Shown: one piece after another, positions 50,035 to 60,489 of the stretch
Layout of the letters: each line of letters begins with the position of its first letter
Numbering within the stretch: the first letter of the stretch is position 1
NCBI RefSeq assembly: GCF_947623445.1
Contig: NC_135244.1
Span: 16,864,860-16,928,859 of the forward strand
From: Clavelina lepadiformis
Lineage: Eukaryota; Chordata; Ascidiacea; Aplousobranchia; Clavelinidae
Reading direction: 5' to 3'
Length of the DNA stretch: 64,000 nucleotides
The notes under the pieces: model-generated
The model's database searches: none
Seen by the model: the letters and a program-made list of their open reading frames with translations, nothing else
Told to the model about the DNA's origin: nothing
Program-made: the position numbers and the translations under genes

Positions 50035-52331
50035 ACTTTTTGTTTTTTTATATTGTTCATATGTCTGTTCATATCAAAACAATGCTTTAGTGCCGTCTTT
50101 TCATCTTTTATTATGATGCGCTTTTTTACACAACCTTGCAGTGGCATCATTTCATTGTGAGTATTTCTTAATCAACTAATTCTATGAAACAATTTATTTT
50201 GTTACGAGCTTGCGGTATGTTAAAGTCGCTTGATAATTGTGTTTGCTTATTTTGTACATCTTGCGTTACATTTTTAAGTCGCCAATCGATTAATTATGTC
50301 AAATTTTCCTGACAATACCTTGTCGTGTGTAGTAGTTTGTTTTAATTTCATTGGAAATTTGGCTTAAACTAAAAAATGACATCATTTACTTTTATTTGAT
50401 AGCGTTATCTTTATCAAAACCAAGTATCTTACCTTACACCAATGCTCGGTTAAGTTATTGAAATCGGCTTGCAAAAAAGCCTTGTTTTACAGTGTAGACA
50501 CTTTTAATCACTCAGGATTTTCGAGAGTGCCTTTAAGTATATTTCAGACATATTTTACCTATACCTTAAAGAGGTACCTAGAGTGCTCTGCGCCTGCAAC
50601 AAACGTGCTGTTTAATCAAAGTCTAATTTTATGGCGATTTGCGTTGAAAGTTTTTTCTAATATGTGTATGTCTATCGCATTCCGTTTGTCTATTTGTGGC
50701 TTGTGCCCGTACATGTAAACTTGCAACCATTTTCCTCAGCTGATGTTGAAGTAATTCGTGAAATGTCTGGTTGAATTGTTTGTCGACAAAAAAGATTTTT
50801 GACCGAAATTAATTTCCAAAATTAGTGTTTTAATGTAAATACTCATTAGAACAAGCAGTTCATATGTGGTATTGTATTGTTTTGCGGAAGTTACACTTTT
50901 TGATACTAACATTACGTTAAACTGCCAAGTAACATTGCCTTCGTTTTTGTGCGTTTTAGTGTCGGAATTTATTATACAAAAACACAAAATCACCAATGTT
51001 ACATTAGAATCACTTATTTGAATGTTTTACACCTTTCTATTAATTGATTTTGTGGATGTTTATAGTTGCCTACCTCTCCGATTTGGCTAAAAACTTCAAT
51101 AAAAAGTTAACCAAAGTTGTGGAAATTGTTCGTGTTTAAAATGATAAAATCAACCAACCAAGGCAAACCTTTCTCTGCTGTAGCCTTATAGATAAAAAGG
51201 TTTGGGCTGCAGCTCACAATAAGCTGGTTCAGCTGCATACCCGCATCTTTAAAGACATGTTACCGTTATTATAATGTTTATTAATCCATTTGATGGTTAC
51301 CGGTAGTTTAAACACCAATAAAGAGTGTCATGTAAAGACTTAAACACCACGTAAAGAGTGTCATGGTTAACAACATATTCCCAATTGTGCCCATGTCTAC
51401 CTCTTAGCGCACAGATTTAAGGTTAGTTTGTACATAAACTAAAATCGCTTTAAATTCAGTTATCAATACGACCACCATGTAATTGTGGTATAGATTAATT
51501 CGCCATAAGTTGTCAGTTGATTAACATGGCCTACTTTCTTTCTAACAAAGACTGTGGTTTACTCCGATGGTGATCGTCTGGCATTAAGTTCGATTCCCGT
51601 ATCACACCTGGGGCTGAATTTCATGCGGATTAAATACACGTCATGGTGGTCAACAAACCAAATTTTGCATTTAATTTTGGTATAAGTCACGAGCATAATA
51701 AGGTATTCCCCCAAGGGGATTTTTACTATGGTCACATGGTCGATCAAGTGAACGTTCGGGATTTCTCTGGATACAAGCCTGCTATACTAAACCTAACATA
51801 TTCAATTATTAAATGTAAAGATGAAGTCAGTCAGGATGTATACAAAAATAGAAAGCCATGCAACAATAGCAATTAATTAGTTACTATAAAGATGTGAAAT
51901 GATTTGGCAGTGACATGTGGGCAATTGGATAAATAGAAATACCTATCAATACGCTTGTAAATAAACATGGCTGGTTATAAAGGCTTGGTAAACATGTGCT
52001 TATATTTTCACAAAAATTCAAGCCGTGTATACTTTTAAAAAACACTTGTAAATTTGACATCACTTTCACAGTTTTACAATCTTGTTTGCAACTAGGACGC
52101 GTTAGAGCACCAAGACTCGATTTTCACTGCTGATATCATGAAATACAGTCTCTTGTAAGCAATTGCTGTAGCCCTTGTGATGCTTTTTTTCTCAGTTTAA
52201 AGCAGAAGTTCTTCTCTTAACAAAACGACATGATTTGAAATTTTATTTTTTGTCTTGTTCCAAGTCATTATACCCAATTCTGAATATAGCTGTAGCATGT
52301 ATTTTTTTTAATAGTAAGTAATCTTACATGG
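50035..52331. other. ADGRA 3' region and intergenic DNA
   Basis: 2.3 kb downstream of the ADGRA stop. A possible polyadenylation signal AATAAA lies at 51098-51103. A roughly 24-bp sequence is tandemly duplicated at 51309-51365 (TAAACACCA...TAAAGAGTGTCATG, twice). Near 51587-51599 the sequence AGTTCGATTCC resembles a tRNA B box, with no convincing A box; it may be a decayed tRNA-derived SINE. No gene is supported. Confidence 0.45.
51309..51365 (+). repeat. Short imperfect tandem duplication
   Basis: Two copies of TAAACACCA(A/CG)TAAAGAGTGTCATG start at 51309 and 51341, separated by eight bases. It is in non-coding DNA downstream of ADGRA. Confidence 0.75.
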
Positions 52332-52339
52332 GCTGTAAC

Positions 52340-52459
52340 CATAGATATCCTATAAAACACTGACTGACTGGGTCCCTTAATGGCGGAATCGCAAAGTTTC
52401 AATTTGGCTTCAATTCCAGAGGCGAGTTGAGCGATCTAGTGTTTTATAGGATATCTATG
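52340..52459. mobile_element. 120-bp MITE with 22-bp perfect inverted repeats
   Basis: The ends are CATAGATATCCTATAAAACA plus CT and their exact reverse complement. They are flanked by a perfect 8-bp duplication GCTGTAAC at 52332-52339 and 52460-52467. The interior is about 76 bp and non-coding. The 8-bp duplication suggests hAT- or P-type mobilisation. Perfect ends suggest recent insertion. Confidence 0.93.
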
Positions 52460-53016
52460 GCTGTAACCCACACATTATTATATCAGCTGATCCCAGAAAA
52501 CTTAAAAATACGTAAATTTACAAATATCTAAATCAAGAAGACTTGTTTAAAAAAGGTTTATAAACACTTCTTGTTGGATCCCATCAAAGCAATCTCAAAG
52601 ATGCAGCTGACTTCTAAATATGACACTAGTAAGAAGCCATACAACTCACAATTTTAAGAATGAAAACATTTCCACTTGGGTTCCTCCTATAGACTTTTAT
52701 AGTTTGGGCCAATTTAAAAGCATACATAATTTGGATGTATTTTATTTTTAATTTTTACAATATATGAGTCATATACAGTAAATATAGAAGGAAAGTAAAT
52801 AAATAACAAAAAGTTTTGAAGGTTTGACTAAAATTACTAACAACTAAAAAATACATAATTCATACAACAAAACACCAAAAATCTTGTAAAAATTGTACAC
52901 ATAGTCTTGGCTTGTTTGCTTGAATGGGTGATTCACACTTTCATGAAGATTCTACAGACCAGAAAATCAGAAAAATGTCAACAAGATAAAATCAACAAAA
53001 CTTTGCGATGGGATCT

Positions 53017-55392
53017 TCATGTTGGAGTGCCTTCCTCGGTTTCATCAAAGTTTGCAATTCTCCTCCGACCAAGCCTGGAGTAAATTTGCTGCTTTAAATA
53101 AATCTTCAAGACTCCTTTGATTGCAACAAACGCAATGCCTCCCTGGTAAAAAAGTAAGGATGACATGGTTGGTATTCTGTAAATATAACACTTTACTTTC
53201 AATACAATTTTAGTGCTTTTACACAGTATTGCCTTACCTTCAGTAACAAGAAAAGTTAAATAAACAAATTTTACAAGATTTTAGATACTATTAACTTAAA
53301 ACATTAAAGGCATATATATACGTCATATATTTCTTTGCATTTGCTATTCACTTATTTCAGCCCATTGTCTGTATTACTTTAAATTACCAAAATACTTCTC
53401 TGCAGATTTCCATCAACATTTCGAAAAATGAGCTTTCCACAAATTGTTGCCACGGTTGGAAAGAACATTGCTCCACAAAACACTCTCGTGAATTTAATTT
53501 CACTGGCTGGCGTTTCCTGGGGTTGGGTTGGACGTATTGGAGTTTGCTCATATCTGAAAAAAAATAATTTATGAATAATATATTCAAGTGATTAGGTCTC
53601 TTAGTTACCGTATTTTACGGACCATAAAGCGCACCCGATTATAAGGCGCACTGTCAATAAATTGCTTTGATTAGTTTTTTGTTCATACATAAGGCTCAGC
53701 GGGCTATAGAACGCAACGTATTTTAAGGAGTATGGGTTGCCGTATAAAGTATGGGTTGCCGTTGGTTGGTTGGTTGATTGAGTATGGGTTGCCGACTGCC
53801 GTATAGTATCGGTACTGGTTTTGAGTGTAGGCAATAAAGCACTACTTGATCCATACATTAGGCGCACCGGCTTATAAGGCGCACGATCAATTTATGAGGA
53901 AAAAAAAGGATTTAAATTGTGCCTTATGGTCCGTAAAATATGGTATATAAAGCAATTTATTTGTTAGACCTCATATGCTAAATGTTTCCAAGACTGAATA
54001 TGTGGCACGTGTTAAATGTTATTGTTGCTTATTGTTGCGATTGTAATTGTTGTATCATTGTCCAATAGTGTGGCAATTAGCAATAATTAATTATCGTGTC
54101 AAATTCAAATCTTATTTAACACTATCCTCAAAGACGGTTTTAAAACAACAACCATATCTACGTGACCAAATCACTTCCAATATATTGCAGGTTTAACTAT
54201 TATAGTAACTTACTCAGGAAATAAAAAGTTTAGCAGAGCAAATTTGTGAGCGTGACGCCTCCACATACGAAGAAAGTATTCATCCCACTGAATCATCTTA
54301 CCCAGGACAAGGCCAACTGGTATTGCTGGTAAACCAATGAGAAGAAAAAGTGGATCGGCTCTTTCCATCATGTCCAATCCTTCTTTGTGGCCTAAAACCT
54401 ACGAATTCATTGTCTTGGAGCATTATTTTGATGGGGGAACATAAACTATACATACATACCATATCATAAACTTTGCTTGTCATGATACAATGAGTTAGAG
54501 GGTTGCTTATCACTGTTGATTGCAAGTAACACGCAAAAAGAATTTATCAGATTCAAGTCTCCGCAATCAAAACTGTAGTACCAATTAACACTTTCTTGCT
54601 AGCAGCAGAAACTCACTTGCATAACAGTGATTGCTCCATAAGTTACAGCAGTCCAATAAACAGACCCCAACAGCATGCCAGTTGCTAAGAATGGAGAAGC
54701 CTTGTATATTAAACGATCAATTGTTTGAATAATACCACAAAATTTACCTAAAAGAGTAATGAATTCCTTGTTAAAAAAGAATAAATGCAATTACAATATG
54801 GTCTACGAATTGAAAACAGACATTGGTTTAAAATGTTCGAGCGTTAACTTTCAACATACTAATTTCAATGTAAAGCCTTCTAGGATTGCTACCAAGCATA
54901 AAGATTCATACCAAATGGAGGGAAAATAATAACATATTCTGTGTTGCATTGTGGGCATGAAACTTTAGTGTAGGAGTGTCCTTTTTGTTTCTCATCAACC
55001 CAGCGCATCAGGCAACTGTGATGAACCCACTTGGTTGTCCCCCGGCACCTACAAGGTTTAATCCACTGGGCTGTTGCGTCATCAGACTCGTTTCCAAAAC
55101 AAACCCAGCAACTTTTCCTAAATAAAAAAAAAAATTAGGTAAATTTGTCTTGTTAACAACAAATTTCATATCAAGGTTCTTTGTAGAAAAGCAAAACAAT
55201 TTTGACGCAGAAAGTGTCATGGCACTCAGCATACTGTAAATCAGTGCTTGCATCCTGTGTTTGTTGGACTTGAGCTGCAGATACAGTGACACTGACTTTG
55301 CCATCTTCATCCTCAACTTCAACTAAAACTTCCTCGTTTTCCGAGAATTCTTCTTCTGAAGATGTGGTTTCATTTTCACTGTTTTCCATCAT
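53017..55392 (-). CDS. marchf5: MARCHF5-type mitochondrial E3 ubiquitin ligase
   Basis: Six exons give 323 codons in one frame: 55235-55392, 54912-55117, 54617-54747, 54214-54398, 53388-53553, 53017-53142. The start is the ATG pair at 55392/55389. A RING-CH zinc finger (CWVCFG, KPCRCRG, WVHHSCL, RWVDEKQKG, CPQCNTEY) is followed by four membrane segments including SVYWTAVTYGAITVMQV, GHKEGLDMMERADPLFLLIG, RVFCGAMFFPTVATI and GGIAFVAIKG. These match human MARCHF5 (MITOL), the mitochondrial outer-membrane ligase acting on fission factors. The region before the RING is about 55 acidic residues (ENSENETTSSEEEFSENEE...) where human MARCHF5 has about a dozen. The exon 5/6 junction (LQRSIL|GGIAF) is chosen because it restores the family sequence. 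Intron 4 contains a MITE. Confidence 0.96.
53608..53943. mobile_element. MITE with CCGTATTTTACGGACC ends in the marchf5 intron
   Basis: 336 bp. The left end is CCGTATTTTACGGACCATAA and the right end reversed is CCATATTTTACGGACCATAA. It is bounded by TA on both sides, suggesting a TA target. Several copies of the motif ATAAGGCGCAC run through it, and there are three copies of AGTATGGGTTGCCG in the middle. It lies between marchf5 exons 4 and 5. No coding capacity. Confidence 0.85.
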
Positions 55393-57235
55393 TAGTTTTA
55401 GAAAAAATAAACAAAAACCTACACATATTATAACGATAGAAGGGTAAATACAAATTACCAAATAATAAAAAAATATGTGAACAATAACAAATCGTTATAG
55501 ATCGTAGCTGCCTACTGGTGATACATCAATTATACAGTAAGTGGCTTAGGAGGTTGGGCTTATTTGTGGCTGGCAACATGTTAATGTTGTCCCTATCTAC
55601 TATACCAAGGAAGACTAGGAGGGTCTCCTTTTCTTTTGCATGCCCATATCAAAAACAAGTTTTGAGGTATTATTACGGCATAATTTCTTTTCCGGTATCA
55701 CATAACTCCATCTCACTCAGACTCATGCCTTCGTACAAAAATCCCACATACGCTGTGCCTATATCATATGGTTTAATTTTTGCCATTGACTGTGCATGCA
55801 AACTCTTTTAGTCTTTCAGCAGCTAAAAAAATTAATTTCGCCGATTCTATTATAAGCAGGTCTTTATCTCACGGCAGGATTCAACGAAATCTTAAGTGTT
55901 CAGATCTGCTATCTCAGATGTGCAATGGCTACCCAGCTAGCTACGCAAGCCAAATTTTCTTCAGTGCATATCTAACACTTAGCCTATATCATAGATTGAT
56001 CTAACAGCGCATTAAAAATTCCTTTTCATCAATTCCAATCAAAATTTGGCCATTCAATATGGTTAGATGTTAGATAACAGGGCGCTACTGGAAAATAGCA
56101 GGCTGTTATTTAACAAAAGCACCCATATACTTTTGGTCACGACTCTTCCTCCAAACTTCGGTGAGAATCGATAAAAAGTTCTTGGGCCTACAGGGTTTTT
56201 TGATAAGGTGTTATGTTACGATAGATAAATTTATAGTTACAATTACAAGTATTAGCCTGGACTGAAGAAATATTGAATAGGTGTACACTTCACTTGCCGT
56301 TACACATCTGCACACTTGAGTTACCGGGTCTGTACAGTGTACACCCCAAATGTCGGCGAATCTTGCCATGAAGTAGGCTACAGACCGGGTAATTATTAAT
56401 TATCAAAGACTGGTAAGCACCAGTAAGGAACAAAAAGTGAGCGCCGATATGCGCGAGTGTGCACATTCTGACACTACATTGCCTGATTGCTATGTAACGT
56501 GTACACTTGCTCTAGTGTTGTGCAATAGTGTGTGTTCCAGATAGCTAGTCTATGCCGACTAGACGCAACTTTCTAATCAGCCAATCTGACCTATAGACAA
56601 CACTGTGCCGGTATATCTCTGTATATTTTACCCTATGATAGCGTATACAATGTTAGAAATGATTATGATACCATACCAATAACAAAAGGTTCCACGTAAA
56701 AACGAGAACCAATAAATTGCACAACCTCTGGAAAATTACTACCGTAGCTTACCCAGCAGGTACCGTACTGTAGTTAAGCTAGCGAAAAGTGTCTGGCAAA
56801 CAATCTTTGCTAGCTTTGCAAAAGAAAAGTGGGCAAACAAAAACGTTTTATAGTCGACGAACTTTTTGCTAATAAACCTGAAAGGGCAAAATAAAAAATA
56901 AAATGATCTAAAATTCCTTTTTTCGGTTTATTAGAAAAAATTCACCCAACTTAAAATTTTTTTGTTCGCCAGCCTTTGGTCGCCCTCTTTACTCTTGTAC
57001 TGTATGGACTAATGCTGTATCGTATTATTTATTTTTTGCCATTAACTGTGCGAAGCGAAAGTTAGGGTGCTAAACGTTGTAGTTATAACACAAAAAATCA
57101 TGCTCACGAATAATTAACGAGTAGGAAAAAGTGGCAAAGCCCAAGGACTTAAAACATGCAAGATAGCAATAATAGAACTGTGCTATAAGATGGTAGCTTA
57201 GCATGGCCACCAAACCTACAAAATGCACGTCTACA
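55393..57235. other. Intergenic between marchf5 and a transposon cluster
   Basis: 1.8 kb upstream of marchf5, presumably including its promoter. The + strand frames at 55518-56004 are open but have no splice signals, known family or matching exons. I list no gene here. Confidence 0.45.
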
Positions 57236-57243
57236 CTCTATTC

Positions 57244-57738
57244 CAGGGGTGGGCAAATGTATTCAATGGAAGAGCCATTTGCAGAAAATACAAGTACCAG
57301 AGAGCCTCAAAATTATTTCAATATAAAAATAAGCCTTTGTTTTGCAGATTAGACACAGAGGTTTATTTCCTTGACTAGTAAACGAATAGTTTTCTTCCCA
57401 CTCTAGGTTAAAACCACTGTTTTCATCTTCACATTTTCGTTTTTTTCTGGCATTACATGTCATCGTTTTCGTTTTGTAGTGTATTTAAGTAGACTAAACT
57501 GAGCTAAAGCTTACTGTCTTAGCAATGAAATTGCGTTGACTTGCTGTTAACTAACTCTTTGGATTCTATGTCTAGTGTTACGTCATAAACGAAATGCTGG
57601 GCTAAATAAAGAAAAGAAAAAGAGAGAAACGTTCATAAACGGTACTCTTGGTAGCCTTTACAATTTTTTTGGAATTTTGCGATTCAACTAGGAGAGCCAC
57701 AAACAACATGCCGGAGAGCCGCAGTTTGCCCACCACTG
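57244..57738 (-). mobile_element. hAT-type element with BED-zinc-finger transposase remnant
   Basis: 495 bp with ends CAGGGGTGGGCAAA and TTTGCCCACCACTG. It is flanked by an 8-bp duplication differing at one base (CTCTATTC 57236-57243, CTCTATAC 57739-57746). On the minus strand, around 57340-57463, it encodes KRKCEDENSGFNLEWEENY and KPLCLICKT. This is the N-terminal BED-finger style of hAT transposases related to ZBED/GTF2IRD2-type proteins. The remainder of the transposase is missing. Confidence 0.88.
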
Positions 57739-57837
57739 CTCTATACTCTACAATCTACACACTGTGTCCGTGTCATACTGTCATTCAACAGATTTTCTGA
57801 AGATGGCGCAATATGAACCATAACCTAGTCCTATAGG

Positions 57838-58196
57838 CAGGGTTGCCATCAGTCTCAACTCAAAAATAAGGACGACTAGAAAATCAATGAGGAATACCAC
57901 CTTAAACAGTGTACAACAAGAGAAAGCAACCAATGTTCCTAAAAAAAAAAAAAAAAAAAAAAAAAAACAAGACACTATCTGCATGTTCATAATTTTGGTA
58001 TCTCTTTGGTACAAAATGGTATCGTAAAGTGACAAAATGCCCAAAATAAGGACAAAAGTGCCCACATCCGCCCTAAAAATAAGGACGAAAGTGAAAATAA
58101 GGACATTTCTTAGAAATAAGGACAAACATATTTTCTAAGACACGGACCTTTAAAATAAGGACAAATCTTATAAATAAGGACGGTATGGCAACCCTG
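57838..58196. mobile_element. hAT-type MITE with CAGGGTTGCCAT ends and poly(A) tract
   Basis: 359 bp. Ends are CAGGGTTGCCATC and, reversed, CAGGGTTGCCATACCGTCC. The 8-bp duplication differs at one base (CCTATAGG 57830-57837, CCTATATG 58197-58204). An internal A-run of about 27 bases and several AATAAGGAC repeats are present. A partial copy lies nested at about 35169-35306. Confidence 0.9.
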
Positions 58197-58452
58197 CCTA
58201 TATGCCTAGTGTTTATACGCGTTCAAAGTTATTTTATACATTTCCTTGTTAACCTAACTTACGGAATGTTTTATACAAATTTATAGCATAGTTACTTCAA
58301 TCTTACGCCAGTTAAACCTTAAATAGCTAAAATTACTTTTTTGCATACCCTACCCATTCTCCCAACCTAACCACCTATCTTTAACAGCAGGCTGCGTGGC
58401 CACCGGCATAATACCGTGAAAAAGTCTATTCAATAAGTAATCCCCTCTAACG

Positions 58453-58906
58453 TAGGGTTGCCATACCGTCCGGAAAATTCCGAACATGTCCGGAATGTAG
58501 GGTTAAATTTTGCGTCCGGGAGGAATTTTAAAAAATGCTCAAATGTCCGGAATTTTATGATGGGCACTTTGGGGGAATTAGAATTGCGGGAATAATCCTG
58601 TAAATCAGGGGTGTCCAACACGTGGCACGCGACGTGTCTGACCTAGACCCTAGCCTAGAGATCACCATAGCCTAACGCCCTAACCCTAGCCTAGAGATCA
58701 CCAGAGGTCAAATCAGAAATAGCCCAATAGCCTAGTGAATTCACGACACTATGTTCAAAAATCCACTCCGGTATACAATGGACAGGCAAAGCATTGCTAG
58801 TGTGACGTCATATTGACAGACAATGTGTTCATACCTCATTTTTAAAAACCGCTAGTGAGCACTAAAGAGTGTCCGGATTTTAGGCCACGAAAATATGGTA
58901 ACCCTA
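58453..58906. mobile_element. hAT-type MITE with TAGGGTTGCCAT ends
   Basis: 454 bp. Ends are TAGGGTTGCCATACCGTCC and, reversed, TAGGGTTACCATATTTTCG. The 8-bp duplication differs at one base (CTCTAACG 58445-58452, CTCTAACC 58907-58914). Its interior contains CAGGGGTGTCCAACACGTGG at about 58608, the typical left end of a further hAT family whose right end I cannot find. It also holds a 20-bp direct repeat (CCCTAGCCTAGAGATCACCA at 58648-58667 and 58684-58703). Confidence 0.9.
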
Positions 58907-58914
58907 CTCTAACC

Positions 58915-60489
58915 CAAACTCTCACTTCATAGCTAAATTAGGCTAGTATGAGTTAGACTGCAAATTGAAATAAACGTTAATTTTCAATTTAAGATAACGT
59001 ATTTTTTCCAAACTCTAATTAAATTCGAAACTAATCCCAAACTCTCACCGCTCATAACTAATTTATCTCAAAAATAAAGTTAAACAAAAAAGAACTCAAA
59101 TAGGCCTACTGGCATGACTCGATCCCCAAACTCCTAGTATAAGGGCGCAGTTGCTTTCCATCACGCTGAAAGATTTCTTTTTTCCTCGACCAACTCGAGA
59201 GTAATAAAATTACCACTGGAATTAATAAGTAACTGTTTTCAGACTGAAGCTTTTGCTCCGTGAATCTATGAAGGCACCTACTCTCATTTTCAATAAAAAC
59301 CCTAAATTAGTTGTCCATCAAACAAAACGTTTTACAATTAAAATAAATGCATAGATCTATAAACTTACTAAGGAATATGAAGGCTTTATGGCACTGTGCC
59401 AACTGGCGTTTCAAGAACAGGGTTCTTCACACTTACGTGCACGTGACTTTAAATTATTATGATAACAATATCAAACTGAATTTTCATGATTATCTCGATC
59501 CCTGCGGTGTTGCTACCACCAATCATCGCCATGATTCTGTTGTTATCCTCTCCGGCGTCTATCACCACAAGGCTTATCTTAGTAAGTGCCCTGTTGCTGT
59601 GTTCGCCGTGAATTCAATCGTCTGCTTTATGTGATTGTCCACTTTCGATTCTAAAACACTCGAAGCTTGTTGGTTACGGTTGTCCCCAACCCAGTAATTG
59701 CATAGGCACCAGATATGAGACGGCTGACTTGTTCATACAGAGGCACGTGGGTTTTGGGAGGAATAGGGTGCTTTTGTGACATTTTCTGACAAAAAGCAGT
59801 TCAAAACTTCTGTTGTTGGTTAATACATGACGAGAGATTTTTGTTGGTTAAAATTAAAGTACCTGTGACGCAATATTAAATCACTTAATACTACTGATGT
59901 ATAGCCTACCGTCCAATCTTACCAAAGAGGTCCTTAACTCAATTTTAACTCCTATCTTAATCTTCCCCTCTGTTAAACATGTAGGCCACATAAACACTCT
60001 TTGGAAGTTCGGAGGCTTCTATCCATATCAATTTATACCTGTGCTTCGGTATAAGTTGTTTTTCAACAAAATAAACTCAAGTTAGCCTCATCAGTTCTGT
60101 ACCAGGAACATCTTAGTAATAAGCTATAAATAAGCGTAATGCTTTTCACTGAGCTATGCTACTACGATGATGATCAGGGTTAACTTTATATTTACAATTC
60201 GTTAATCACTGTTTAGATTGTGACTAACTTTAAGTGTTGTTGTCCTTAAAGTTTAATCAAACTATACCACGCAAGGTGAAAATTCATTTGTTCCTTGCAG
60301 TCAATTTGTTAAGATATCTATAGCATTTTGTGATTATCGTCACCACAGACGCCTTGTGTTATTATGATCAACAGGGGAAGTTGCATTTTGTTAAAAAACA
60401 GGTTTTGTGAAGCTCTAACTATCTACATTCTAAAAGAGGTGTATTAACTACGTTTACAAGGCTATAGTGAGACTTTGTAAAAATCAGTT
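58915..60489. other. Intergenic upstream of the LRR gene
   Basis: 1.6 kb without a supported gene. The + strand frame at 59347-59634 (95 codons) shows no domain and no splice partners. It should include the promoter of the LRR gene. Confidence 0.45.

Noticed and set aside
51549-51876. tRNA-like sequence followed by a 77-codon frame
   Set aside because: Only a B-box-like motif is present; A box and cloverleaf do not form. The downstream frame shows no family.
55518-56004. Two overlapping + strand frames upstream of marchf5
   Set aside because: No conserved motif, splice signal or start context; probably chance frames in intergenic DNA.
58640-58703. Telomere-like CCCTAACCCTAG stretch
   Set aside because: It is part of a 20-bp direct repeat inside a hAT element, not a telomeric array.
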